Source of the DNA: Flavobacteriales bacterium 33_180_T64 | Lineage (GTDB): Bacteria > Bacteroidota > Bacteroidia > Flavobacteriales > Flavobacteriaceae | Length of the DNA stretch: 64,000 nt | NCBI GenBank assembly: GCA_002162685.1 | Contig: MAAQ01000018.1 | Coordinates: forward strand, 124,001 to 188,000 | Direction: 5' to 3' | In this document: one piece after another, positions 55,338 through 63,515 of the stretch | Layout of the letters: each line of letters begins with the position of its first letter | How positions within the stretch are numbered: the stretch's first letter is position 1 | Translations under genes and position numbers: made by a program | The notes under the pieces: generated by a model | The model's input: only the letters and a program-made list of their open reading frames with translations | Told to the model about the DNA's origin: nothing | The model's database searches: none

Positions 55338-56654
55338 ATGAAAAAAATTACTTTACTATTTATCTTATGTATCATTTCAGTCTCTCTGTCTTACAGTCAA
55401 TGTACAGACTCAACTATTCAATGGCCTACAGGTATTGTAACTGTTTTGGAGGTTTCTGGTGCACAAACTATATCTAATGATAATTGGCCTGATAACGAAT
55501 TTTCTTTACTAACGGGATTAGTTATAGGTGAATCTTATACTATCTCTACAAACTTAACAACCTATATAACAGTTACTGAACCTGATGGAATGACAATCAT
55601 TACACATGGATTAGATTCTGTTTCATTTACTGCAACTACGACAGACATCGTTTGTTATTGGACCTTAGATTCGCTTTGTAACACCCAAAATAATAGAGAT
55701 ACTATTACTCAAATTGAATGTACTACTTGTAATGCATGTACAGCAACAGCAACTCCTGATGCTGTAATAGAACCAACTCCTGCTAATATGTCTATAGACA
55801 TTGCTATAACCGGAATTACTATTACACCTTTTTCTTGGATAGAAGATACGGTTAACCCAGCAGATAGTTTTAATCTAAGTATTGGCCTAACTACAACTGG
55901 AGATGATATTGGTACTGTTTTTGATTTTGCAAATGGAAATGGACTTAATTATACTTGGGCATATAATACGACTTATTACTGGAAAGTTGAATCAGTAAAT
56001 TGTATGGGGTCTACGACGAGTGCTGTTTGGAGTTTTACGACTACTTCATGTACAGCAACAGCTAGTCCAGATTTAGCTGTAAGTCCTATGCCTGCTGATA
56101 GTGCTATTAACATCCCGATAAACGATGTTTTTGATCCAGGAAATTTAGTAGTTGGGCCATTTTCATGGACAGAAGCTATTACAGGGGATTTAGCCAATAG
56201 TTATAATTTAAGCCTTGGTTTAACGACTTCCGGAGATGATTTAGGTGTTATTACTGGAGCTACAAATGGTAATTATCTAACCTTTACTTGGGCTTATGAT
56301 ACTACTTATTATTGGAAAGTTGATGCTGTAAATTGTTTTGGAACAGCTACCGGGACAGTTTGGAGTTTTACAACGGAAGCAAATCCTACTTTATCAATCA
56401 CTGAGTTTAATACAGATAAATTTAGTGTTTATCCAAATCCTGCAGAGTCATTTGTAATTATAAAAAATATATCGCCATACAAACTAGAAAATGTAAGCTT
56501 ATATGATATAAGGGGAAGTCATATAAAGACATACAAACTAAACAATAACCTTGAAGTTAATCAGATATATGTATCTAATTTACAGGTTGGTGTATATGTA
56601 TTTGTAATACAAACTGAACAAGGACAGCTTATAAAAAGATTGGTAAAAGAATAG
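55338..56654 (+). CDS. T9SS-exported protein with two FN3-like repeats
   Basis: A 438-residue protein with a signal peptide (ITLLFILCIISVSLSYS-Q). An N-terminal domain of about 110 residues is followed by two homologous repeats at about 134-237 and 238-345. Both begin CTATA(T/S)P, contain FNLSIGLTTTGDDIG or YNLSLGLTTSGDDLG, and end TYYWKV, a Cys, then VWSFTT. This is the FN3-like or Ig-like repeat of flavobacterial surface proteins. The last 75 residues (FSVYPNPAESFVIIKN, GVYVFVIQTEQGQLIKRLVK) are a type A T9SS sorting domain, so it should be secreted or attached to the surface. It is the gene directly downstream of candidate LytTR operator copy 2, and I infer it is a target of that regulator. 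Confidence 0.82.
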   Translation: MKKITLLFILCIISVSLSYSQCTDSTIQWPTGIVTVLEVSGAQTISNDNWPDNEFSLLTGLVIGESYTISTNLTTYITVTEPDGMTIITHGLDSVSFTATTTDIVCYWTLDSLCNTQNNRDTITQIECTTCNACTATATPDAVIEPTPANMSIDIAITGITITPFSWIEDTVNPADSFNLSIGLTTTGDDIGTVFDFANGNGLNYTWAYNTTYYWKVESVNCMGSTTSAVWSFTTTSCTATASPDLAVSPMPADSAINIPINDVFDPGNLVVGPFSWTEAITGDLANSYNLSLGLTTSGDDLGVITGATNGNYLTFTWAYDTTYYWKVDAVNCFGTATGTVWSFTTEANPTLSITEFNTDKFSVYPNPAESFVIIKNISPYKLENVSLYDIRGSHIKTYKLNNNLEVNQIYVSNLQVGVYVFVIQTEQGQLIKRLVKE

Positions 56655-56695
56655 TATTCATTCTTAAATCATATTCTAAAGAAAGCGAAATATAT

Positions 56696-56857
56696 ATGTC
56701 AAGAGGTGCATGGAATAATCATGCTTTTTTAACCGAATCTATTAAAGGAATTTTAGTGTTAGGAGTCTTTTTTAATCATGAAGAGTTTTATCCTAATCAT
56801 CCTGATGTGAGAAAAACAAGTAAGCGAGTTATAGATTTCATAATAAAGCGTATATGA
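56696..56857 (+). CDS. Possible 53-residue protein, unknown
   Basis: This open frame (MSRGAWNNHAFLTESIKGIL, then NHEEFYPNHPDVRKTSKRVI and a basic end IIKRI) starts 41 bp after the T9SS gene. Composition is protein-like, with a hydrophobic segment ILVLGVFF and a basic C-terminus. No family, signal or operon evidence supports it, and it may be a fragment of a larger lost gene. Confidence 0.3.
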   Translation: MSRGAWNNHAFLTESIKGILVLGVFFNHEEFYPNHPDVRKTSKRVIDFIIKRI

Positions 56858-56917
56858 TTTTAAAAAGATCTACCTATGAAGAGATTACAACGCCTTCATA
56901 ATTAGAAAGCAATAGCG

Positions 56918-57112
56918 ATGAGCGTCTTCAATTATGGAGGCTATAGAATAGAAATAAATCTTGAAAATGAATCTAATACACGTATGTATGCGTTTCAAAT
57001 AAAGGCGAATAAAATTGTTTTAATACCACAACAAGATAGAACTAAAAATACAGAACCAACTCGATTAATTGAAGGTTGGAATGATTACTTCTGGTTGAAA
57101 TTTAAAGAATAG
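56918..57112 (+). CDS. Small protein of unknown function
   Basis: The 64-residue product (MSVFNYGGYRIEINLENESN, KANKIVLIPQQDRTKNTEPT, then RLIEGWNDYFWLKFKE) looks like a compact beta-rich domain without signal or membrane segment. It is the last frame of the island, before a strong terminator and gltA. No family is recognised. The protein-like composition and the terminator downstream favour a real gene. Confidence 0.45.
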   Translation: MSVFNYGGYRIEINLENESNTRMYAFQIKANKIVLIPQQDRTKNTEPTRLIEGWNDYFWLKFKE

Positions 57113-57217
57113 TATATGAGCACTTATAGAATATAACAATAACAAAATATTTAGTTAATAGGAATATCAATAATTTATAAGGATAGAAGAGTACCTTTTT
57201 ATGCTAGTTTTTGTTAT

Positions 57218-57254
57218 GAGCGCTTGAAATATTTATTTTAAGCGTTCTGTTTTT
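57218..57254 (+). terminator. Terminator at the end of the island
   Basis: A 12-bp stem with two wobbles (57218-57229 with 57236-57247) and a 6-nt loop is followed by TGTTTTT. It isolates the island from gltA. Confidence 0.8.
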
Positions 57255-57381
57255 AATATCAATTCTATCAATATCAAAATTCATAAATCCTTTGTCATTT
57301 GACTTTATAAATCCTTAGATATTTCGTAATTTCGTGACGTCTCATACGACTAACATTCTAAATAAAATTTTCAAATATAAT

Positions 57382-58668
57382 ATGTCAGATAAAGCTACAC
57401 TAGAAATTAATGGTCAAAAACACGAATTCCCATTAGTTAAAGGTACAGAAAACGAAGTTGCAATAGATATAAAAACACTAAGAGGTGTTACTGGAGGTGT
57501 GACTACAATTGATCCAGGATATAAAAATACAGGTTCTTGTGAAAGTGCAATTACGTTTTTAGATGGAGAGAAAGGAATCTTAAGATACAGAGGATATTCT
57601 ATTGAAGAATTAGCAGAAAAAGCAGATTTTTTAGAAGTTGCATATCTTTTAATTTTTGGAGAATTACCAACTCAAGAAGAATTAGAGAAATTTCACTCAG
57701 ATATTAAGATGCATGCTGTTGTTGATGATGATATTAAGAAAATATTAGATGCTTTTCCGAAAACGGCACATCCAATGGGTGTTTTAGCATCATTAACAAG
57801 TGCATTAACAGCTTTCAATCCTTCATCTGTAAATGTAGATTCTGAGGAAGAAATGTACAATGCTATTGTTAGAATATTAGGTAAATTCCCAATATTAGTT
57901 GCTTGGACAATGCGTAAGAAAAAAGGATTACCATTAGATTATGGAAGCACATCTTTAGGTTATGTGGAGAACATTTTACAAATGATGTTTAAACGCCCAA
58001 ATGAAGATTACGTTCAAAATCCAATTTTAGTAAATGCTTTAGATAAATTATTAATTCTTCATGCCGATCATGAACAAAACTGTTCAACGTCTACTGTAAG
58101 AATAACAGGTTCATCTCATGCTGGATTATTTGTGTCATTATCAGCCGGTATTTCTGCGCTTTGGGGACCATTACATGGTGGAGCTAACCAAGCTGTACTA
58201 GAAATGCTAGAAGGGATTAAAGATGATGGTGGTGACACTAAAAAATATATGGCAAAAGCCAAAGATAAGAATGATCCTTTCCGCTTAATGGGCTTTGGGC
58301 ATCGTGTGTATAAAAACTTTGACCCAAGAGCAAAAATCATTAAAGTTGCAGCTGATGAAGTTTTAGGAGATTTAGGTGTTGATGATCCAATTTTAGGAAT
58401 CGCTAAAGGTTTAGAACAAGAAGCTTTAGAAGATGCATACTTTGTAGATAGAAAATTATATCCTAATGTAGATTTTTACTCAGGTATTATTTATAGAGCT
58501 ATGGGTATTCCTACTGAAATGTTTACAGTAATGTTTGCTTTAGGGCGTTTACCAGGTTGGATAGCTCAATGGAAAGAAATGCGTATGCGTAAAGAACCAA
58601 TTGGTCGTCCACGTCAATTATATATTGGTGAGACCTACAGACCATTTAAAGATATTAGTAAAAGATAG
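57382..58668 (+). CDS. gltA: Citrate synthase
   Basis: The 428-residue enzyme condenses acetyl-CoA and oxaloacetate. It has LRGVTGGVTTIDPGYKNTGS near the N-terminus, the catalytic His in HADHEQNCSTSTVRITGSSH, GPLHGGANQAVLEMLEGI, the second His in LMGFGHRVYKNFDPRAK, and the Asp in PNVDFYSGIIYRAMG. The length matches the hexameric bacterial type. A GTG at 57334 is in frame but would add 16 residues absent from the family, so the ATG before SDKATLEINGQ is used. A terminator separates it from the island upstream, and another follows. Confidence 0.97.
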   Translation: MSDKATLEINGQKHEFPLVKGTENEVAIDIKTLRGVTGGVTTIDPGYKNTGSCESAITFLDGEKGILRYRGYSIEELAEKADFLEVAYLLIFGELPTQEELEKFHSDIKMHAVVDDDIKKILDAFPKTAHPMGVLASLTSALTAFNPSSVNVDSEEEMYNAIVRILGKFPILVAWTMRKKKGLPLDYGSTSLGYVENILQMMFKRPNEDYVQNPILVNALDKLLILHADHEQNCSTSTVRITGSSHAGLFVSLSAGISALWGPLHGGANQAVLEMLEGIKDDGGDTKKYMAKAKDKNDPFRLMGFGHRVYKNFDPRAKIIKVAADEVLGDLGVDDPILGIAKGLEQEALEDAYFVDRKLYPNVDFYSGIIYRAMGIPTEMFTVMFALGRLPGWIAQWKEMRMRKEPIGRPRQLYIGETYRPFKDISKR

Positions 58669-58687
58669 ACCACTTAAAATGTCAGAT

Positions 58688-58719
58688 AAAAGCTTCATAA
58701 ATTGTTATGAAGCTTTTTT
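58688..58719 (+). terminator. Terminator after gltA
   Basis: A 13-bp perfect stem (arms AAAAGCTTCATAA and TTATGAAGCTTTT, 4-nt loop) is followed by T residues. The T tract merges with the -7 element of the next gene. Confidence 0.9.
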
Positions 58720-58726
58720 ATATTTG
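58719..58726 (+). promoter_or_regulatory. -7 element of the DDAH-like gene (TATATTTG)
   Basis: TATATTTG lies 6 bp before the ATG, so the transcript would be leaderless or nearly so. The -33 region would fall inside the gltA terminator hairpin and has no clear TTTG. Confidence 0.45.
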
Positions 58727-58732
58727 TAATCT

Positions 58733-59647
58733 ATGATAACACCTAATGTAAAAAATGAAACATCTCGCTTACGTGTTGTAGTATTAGGAACAGCTACAAG
58801 CGTAGGGGCGACACCAGCCTTAAAAGATGCCTACGATCCTAAATCTATAGAGCATATTAAAGCAGGAACCTATCCTGTAGAAGACGATATGGTTAAAGAA
58901 ATGGAAGCCGTAGCTGATATTTTTAAAAAGTATGATGTTACCGTTTACAGACCAAAAGTGATTAAAGATTATAATCAAATCTTTGCTAGAGATATTGCTT
59001 TTGTTATAGAGGACAAGTTTATTAGAGCCAATATTTTACCAGATAGAGATCGTGAGATTGAAGCCATAGAACACGTTTGGAGTCAAATTCCAGAAGCGCA
59101 GAGAGTACGTCTGCCCGAAGAATGTCATGTAGAAGGTGGTGATGTAATGCCTTGGAATGATTATATATTTATTGGCACATATTCAGGAGAAGATTATTCA
59201 GATTTTATCACAGCACGTACCAATATGGATGCTGTAATTGCTATACAAGAGCTATTTCCAAATAAAATAGTAAAATCTTTTGAGCTTCGTAAATCTAATA
59301 CAGAAGCTAAGGATAATGCATTACATCTCGATTGTTGTTTTCAACCGGTTGGCAAAGATAAAGCTATACTTCACAAAAATGGATTTTTAATAGAAAGGGA
59401 ATATAATTGGCTAGTAGATTTCTTTGGTAAAGACAACATCTTTGAAATTACACAAGACGAAATGTATAACATGAACAGCAACGTATTTTCTATCGCTGAA
59501 GATGTGATCATTTCTGAACGTCATTTTACCAGATTAAACACGTGGCTTCGAGAGCAAGGATTTACCGTAGAAGAAGTTCCTTATGCAGAAATAGCTAAAC
59601 AAGAAGGCTTGTTGCGTTGTAGTACCTTACCATTAATTAGAGATTAA
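58733..59647 (+). CDS. Dimethylarginine dimethylaminohydrolase / amidinotransferase family protein
   Basis: A 304-residue protein of the guanidino-group-modifying (pentein) superfamily. Motifs: FARDIAFVIED (substrate Asp), CHVEGGDVMPWND, the catalytic His in ALHLDCCFQPV (HxD), and the nucleophile Cys296 in LLRCSTLPL at the C-terminus. DDAH, arginine deiminase and amidinotransferases share these. The C-terminal Cys position and length suggest a DDAH/ADI-type hydrolase that releases citrulline or ornithine-type products, but the substrate cannot be settled. Cytoplasmic. It sits right after gltA and has a -7 element overlapping the gltA terminator. Confidence 0.85.
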   Translation: MITPNVKNETSRLRVVVLGTATSVGATPALKDAYDPKSIEHIKAGTYPVEDDMVKEMEAVADIFKKYDVTVYRPKVIKDYNQIFARDIAFVIEDKFIRANILPDRDREIEAIEHVWSQIPEAQRVRLPEECHVEGGDVMPWNDYIFIGTYSGEDYSDFITARTNMDAVIAIQELFPNKIVKSFELRKSNTEAKDNALHLDCCFQPVGKDKAILHKNGFLIEREYNWLVDFFGKDNIFEITQDEMYNMNSNVFSIAEDVIISERHFTRLNTWLREQGFTVEEVPYAEIAKQEGLLRCSTLPLIRD

Positions 59648-59665
59648 TTTATTTTTTTAAATCGA

Positions 59666-60439
59666 TTAGTCAGGGCTCTCATTCGCAACTAAATATTCGG
59701 TGTCATCTTTAAACAGTCCTTCTCCTTTGATAAGCCATGCAAATCCAAAGCTCTCAACGGCTAAAGTCTCCATCCAAAAGGTGAGTTGGTTAGCATTGTA
59801 TACATGGGCTGGAATAACTTTTAAAAACCCTAACCCAATAACAATAAGCGAAGCGACAATAAGTATTGCGCATCCTTTGTAAATTTTATTACGAAGTCTT
59901 TTTTTACGTCCTTGCAATTCGGGCGATTTATTAGATTTGGTAAATAAAAAGAAAGACATATATGCTAATAAGAGTAAAAAGAGACCTGCCGATACTAAAT
60001 GAAAATCTTCTCTAAATCCAGCACTAGCATTGCCTTCAATATAAGTTACAGAATAGGCTTTTAAGGTATCACAACATATACTACTTAAGTTGCCTGTTGG
60101 GAAAAATACCACAAATAAAGCACAAATCCCTGCAATGGTAGAAATGTAAAAGTCAATGGATTTTTTTCCACTATAAACAATTAAGAAAATAGCTATCATG
60201 CTTAAAATTACTGTAAAAACACTTCCAGCTCTTGTGTAATAATAATGACTAATAGATTCTATAGGTCTGGCTAAATCAAAAAACAGAAAGGTAATAGCGA
60301 TTAAAATAATAGGTAAGAGCATACCAGAAATACCAATAAGTTTTCTTAATGTTTTACTACTTTTTAACCATATTTTGTCGTCTTCGGTGTAGTCGAGGTT
60401 AATTATAGTGTTAACCTTTTGTTCGAGTTGATTTTGCAT
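59666..60439 (-). CDS. Six-helix integral membrane protein, unknown function
   Basis: The 257-residue protein has about six membrane segments: IGISGMLLPIILIAITFLFF, SVFTVILSMIAIFLIVYSGK, FYISTIAGICALFVVFFPTG, HLVSAGLFLLLLAYMSFFLF, CAILIVASLIVIGLGFLKVI and FWMETLAVESFGFAWLIKGE. A short charged N-terminus is cytoplasmic. The loop with ISHYYYTRAGSVF and the CC pair in SSICCDTL are distinctive. It resembles uncharacterised membrane proteins in general, but no family is named. It converges on the DDAH-like gene and stands alone. Confidence 0.75.
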   Translation of the reverse strand: MQNQLEQKVNTIINLDYTEDDKIWLKSSKTLRKLIGISGMLLPIILIAITFLFFDLARPIESISHYYYTRAGSVFTVILSMIAIFLIVYSGKKSIDFYISTIAGICALFVVFFPTGNLSSICCDTLKAYSVTYIEGNASAGFREDFHLVSAGLFLLLLAYMSFFLFTKSNKSPELQGRKKRLRNKIYKGCAILIVASLIVIGLGFLKVIPAHVYNANQLTFWMETLAVESFGFAWLIKGEGLFKDDTEYLVANESPD

Positions 60440-60534
60440 AATTATAGATTTTAATTAGTATAAAAATCATTTAGTAATATTATTCTCAGATAATTACAAA
60501 TGCATCAAAACGAAGATAAATCTTTTATAAACAC

Positions 60535-60562
60535 AAAATATACGTAGATCTACGTATATTTT
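60535..60562. terminator. Perfect 28-bp palindrome, probable terminator
   Basis: The two 14-bp arms (AAAATATACGTAGA and its complement) meet without a spacer. On the minus strand it ends in TTTT and lies 31 bp after the M28 peptidase stop, so it could be a terminator. The absence of a loop and the symmetric core TACGTAGATCTACGTA also fit a dimeric-protein binding site upstream of the membrane-protein gene. Confidence 0.6.
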
Positions 60563-60593
60563 ATATAAAATTAGACTACGATATCATAGATTA

Positions 60594-61754
60594 TTAATCA
60601 ACAATAATTGTTTTTACAAATCGTTTATTATTGATATTAAAAACAGCTAAATATTGTGCAGAAGCAATACTATCTATAGCTATTGTTTGAGTTTGTTTGG
60701 TTAAGGTATTTTGATATACATTTTCACCTAACATATTTATAAGTTTAAAATCAACAGTATACTCTAATGGGTTTTTGAATTCTATCTTTAAATAGTTCTT
60801 TGATGGATTAGGAGAGATGCTTACAGTGTTTTCAAAGTAATCTTGATCATTAATACTTAGAGATTCAAAGGCTACAGCAAATTCCATAGCTGCACCTAGA
60901 GCTCCTTTAGTCACTTCGTAGGCATAAGTTACATCCATATTGGCTAAATTATCATTAGAAGTATGATTTACAGGCGAAACATTACTTTCGTATAAACCAG
61001 TAATAATTTCTCCATTATTTTCAAAAGGCACATAGTCTGATGCAAAAGCATATGAGATTTCTGAGTTCAAATTAGAGTAGAATTCAATACAATTCGCCAA
61101 AACAAGCGTCGCAGCATTAGATGCAGCATTGTTGAACGACGGATTACTTAAATCACGTTCACAAACAACACTATCGTTTGTCATGCCGTTAACACCTCCA
61201 ACTTCATCAATATTAAAAACAATTTTAATATCTAGATTTTGTGGAACAACCGTATTGTTTACATAATAGTTACTCCCAATTAAACCATCTTCTTCACCAG
61301 AAAAATGTATGAATTTAATAGAGTATTCAGTGTCTATGTTTTTTAAAAGTCTAGCCAATTCTAATAGTAATACTGTTCCTGTTCCATTATCATTAGTTCC
61401 AGGGCCATTAATAGTATCATAATGAGCATCAATAATCACAAAGGTATTTGGGTACAAACTACCTGTTTTTGTAATAATAATATTATTACTTGTTCCTGAA
61501 GAATAAGTGAAAGGCTGTAATACTATATCTGTATAGCCTAGATTTTGATAACGTGTAGTAATCCAACTTTCTGTATTTGCAAGTGCTGAAGACCCAACAG
61601 TTTTAATTCCTAAGTTTTCAAAGGCAGTCAAATCATTTAAAACATTTGTTTCTAAAGTACTTGCAACAATATCAGCATAAAATTGATTAAAACTTTGCGC
61701 AAATGATACATTTAAAGTTAAGATTAATATGAAAGTTAGGCTTAGGTTTTTCAT
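60594..61754 (-). CDS. M28 family metallopeptidase with T9SS sorting tail
   Basis: A 386-residue secreted peptidase. Signal peptide LSLTFILILTLNVSFA-Q; M28 zinc-peptidase core with VIIDAHYDTI (His ligand), GTNDNGTGTVLLLELARLL (bridging Asp), FSGEEDGLIGSNYY (catalytic Glu and Glu ligand), FNIDEVGG (Asp) and a final His in SPVNHTSNDN. These agree with a di-zinc aminopeptidase. The last 70 residues (SISPNPSKNYLKIEF, QYLAVFNINNKRFVKTIIV) are a type A T9SS sorting domain, so it is exported to the surface or medium. It lies 33 bp downstream of the acyl-CoA-binding-protein gene on the same strand. Confidence 0.92.
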   Translation of the reverse strand: MKNLSLTFILILTLNVSFAQSFNQFYADIVASTLETNVLNDLTAFENLGIKTVGSSALANTESWITTRYQNLGYTDIVLQPFTYSSGTSNNIIITKTGSLYPNTFVIIDAHYDTINGPGTNDNGTGTVLLLELARLLKNIDTEYSIKFIHFSGEEDGLIGSNYYVNNTVVPQNLDIKIVFNIDEVGGVNGMTNDSVVCERDLSNPSFNNAASNAATLVLANCIEFYSNLNSEISYAFASDYVPFENNGEIITGLYESNVSPVNHTSNDNLANMDVTYAYEVTKGALGAAMEFAVAFESLSINDQDYFENTVSISPNPSKNYLKIEFKNPLEYTVDFKLINMLGENVYQNTLTKQTQTIAIDSIASAQYLAVFNINNKRFVKTIIVD

Positions 61755-61787
61755 GATTGCGATTTGGTAAGTGATAAAAGGCTTTTA

Positions 61788-62054
61788 TTATTTTCGGTAT
61801 AAGAGATAATTGTTAACTAGCTCTATATAAATTTGTTTGGCTTCATCTTCGGAAATGTCTTTTACCTGAAATAGGGCATTAGTTTTAAAAGCATTGATGA
61901 TGGGTTTACTACTATTAGGTCTGCCATAATCATTACTAGCTTTTTTGTAGTAAGCATAAAGACGTAATAGGAAATCTGCAGGAAAAGGTTCTGTATGTAA
62001 ATTAATACGATCTACAGCCTTATTAAATTCTATGTCTAATTCTTCTGAAGTCAT
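61788..62054 (-). CDS. Acyl-CoA-binding protein
   Basis: The 88-residue product is a full-length ACBP four-helix domain: LDIEFNKAVDRINLHTEPFP, then FLLRLYAYYKKASNDYGRPN and a C-terminal EDEAKQIYIELVNNYLLY. The LYAYYKKA stretch with its Tyr and Lys matches the acyl-CoA-binding helix 2. ACBPs bind long-chain acyl-CoA esters in the cytoplasm. They are common in eukaryotes and patchy in bacteria. Its ATG overlaps the stop of psd by 4 bp, which points to a role in supplying acyl groups for phospholipid synthesis. Confidence 0.88.
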   Translation of the reverse strand: MTSEELDIEFNKAVDRINLHTEPFPADFLLRLYAYYKKASNDYGRPNSSKPIINAFKTNALFQVKDISEDEAKQIYIELVNNYLLYRK

Positions 62055-62704
62055 AGTTTTTCAGCAATAATACTTTCTCCTCCTTTTACTTTTTGATTTA
62101 ATTGTACTTTAATATCAGCATCTAATGGTAAAAACAAATCAACACGAGAGCCAAATTTAATAAATCCAGAATCTGAACCTTGAATTGCGTTGTCCTCTAC
62201 TTTTGCATAGTTTACAATACGTTTTGCTAATGCGCCAGCAATTTGTCTGTACAATATTTTACCAAAATTTTTATTTTCAACAACAACAGTTGTACGTTCG
62301 TTTTCTTCACTAGCTTTTGGATGCCATGCTACAAGAAACTTTCCTGGATGGTATTTGCTGTACGTTACATTTCCGCTAATAGGATAACGTGTTACATGAA
62401 CATTGATAGGTGACATAAACACTGATACTTGAATGCGTTTGTCGTTGAATACTTCTTTTTCAAATACCTCTTCAATGACTACAACCTTACCATCAACAGG
62501 AGAAACAGCAGTATGATTTTCTAGTTTTGTATGACGTTTAGGATTTCTGAAAAATTGCAGAATAAGCACTAAAAAAATAAGCATGCCTACCATTAAAAGT
62601 AATCGTAACCATGAAATATCTATAAACCAATCAATTAATAAAATTGATGCAATAACCACAACTAACGTGATGAATATAATTTTATAACCTTCTTTATGAA
62701 ACAT
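62051..62704 (-). CDS. psd: Phosphatidylserine decarboxylase proenzyme
   Basis: A 217-residue proenzyme of the short (PSD-A) type that makes phosphatidylethanolamine. Two N-terminal membrane segments (IIFITLVVVIASILLIDWFI, LLLMVGMLIFLVLILQFF) are followed by VSPVDGKVVVIEE, FMSPINVHVTRYPISGNVTY and GFIKFGSRVDLFLPLDADIK. Self-cleavage is expected between Gly and Ser of FGSRVD, giving the pyruvoyl group. It overlaps cdsA by 11 bp and the acyl-CoA-binding gene by 4 bp, so the cluster is translationally coupled. Confidence 0.95.
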   Translation of the reverse strand: MFHKEGYKIIFITLVVVIASILLIDWFIDISWLRLLLMVGMLIFLVLILQFFRNPKRHTKLENHTAVSPVDGKVVVIEEVFEKEVFNDKRIQVSVFMSPINVHVTRYPISGNVTYSKYHPGKFLVAWHPKASEENERTTVVVENKNFGKILYRQIAGALAKRIVNYAKVEDNAIQGSDSGFIKFGSRVDLFLPLDADIKVQLNQKVKGGESIIAEKL

Positions 62705-63515
62705 ACATTACAAGTCTTAAAAATAAAAATATAAAAGGTGCTGCAAAGATAATACTATCCAATCGATCTAATAAGCCACCATGACCAGGCATAATAACAC
62801 CACTATCTTTTACATTTGCTTGGCGTTTAAACTTAGATTCTATTAAATCACCTATCGTACCAAAAACACTAATAATGATACTTAATATAAGCCAGTTTGT
62901 AAAACTTAAAGCCTCTGCAAAGTTAGCAATAAAATAACTGGCTATACAAGCAAAAAAAAGACCACCTAGAAAACCTTCTACAGTTTTTTTTGGAGAAATA
63001 CTTGGAAATAATTTTTGTTTACCAAAATTTTTACCAACTAGATAAGCAAATGTATCGTTTACCCAAACTAATATAAATGATCCTAAAACGAGTAGAGGAG
63101 AGAAGGTTTGGTTAAAATTTGAGATACAAATTAAAAATACAAACCCGCTTGACAAATAAAATGTTGTTATAATAAATCGTTTAGAACCAAAGAGTGGAAT
63201 TGTTTTTTCAGAAAATAAATCTTTAATCAGTATTAATTCAACAAATATGGTAATTACTAAAAGAATTTGTGTGGCTTCGTCAATACCTTTAGTCGAATCT
63301 GCAATAAGTTTCCAATAGGCAAAACCAAGATATAGTAAGATGAATATTATATATGGGAAAAAACTTTTAAGCTGAATAAGCTTTTTGAACTCTGCCATGC
63401 AGATGATGCCAAATATAAAAAAGAGTACGATAAGTGCATTTTGCCAATATAGAGAAGCAATAAGCAGAGACACATATAATAGTCCAGAAAGTGCTCTTGT
63501 AACTGTTTCTTTCAT
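62694..63515 (-). CDS. cdsA: Phosphatidate cytidylyltransferase
   Basis: The 273-residue integral membrane enzyme makes CDP-diacylglycerol from phosphatidate and CTP. It has about eight membrane segments (ASLYWQNALIVLFFIFGII, YIIFILLYLGFAYWKLI and others) and the CDP-DAG synthase signature near the C-terminus, SISPKKTVEGFLGGLFF with GDLIESKFKRQANVKDSGVI and PGHGGLLDRLDSIIFAAPF. It is followed by psd, so the pathway runs in gene order. It begins immediately after the LUD-protein stop codon with no spacer. Confidence 0.95.
   Translation of the reverse strand: MKETVTRALSGLLYVSLLIASLYWQNALIVLFFIFGIICMAEFKKLIQLKSFFPYIIFILLYLGFAYWKLIADSTKGIDEATQILLVITIFVELILIKDLFSEKTIPLFGSKRFIITTFYLSSGFVFLICISNFNQTFSPLLVLGSFILVWVNDTFAYLVGKNFGKQKLFPSISPKKTVEGFLGGLFFACIASYFIANFAEALSFTNWLILSIIISVFGTIGDLIESKFKRQANVKDSGVIMPGHGGLLDRLDSIIFAAPFIFLFLRLVMYVS

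Noticed and set aside
57298-57330. A gltA promoter from TTTG (57298) with TATTTCG (57320)
   Set aside because: The -7 candidate lacks the TTTG end and is one base short, so it does not meet the consensus.
57331-57340. CGTGACG upstream of gltA as a third LytTR site
   Set aside because: Only one CGTCAC-type word is present (reverse orientation), with no partner 22 bp away.
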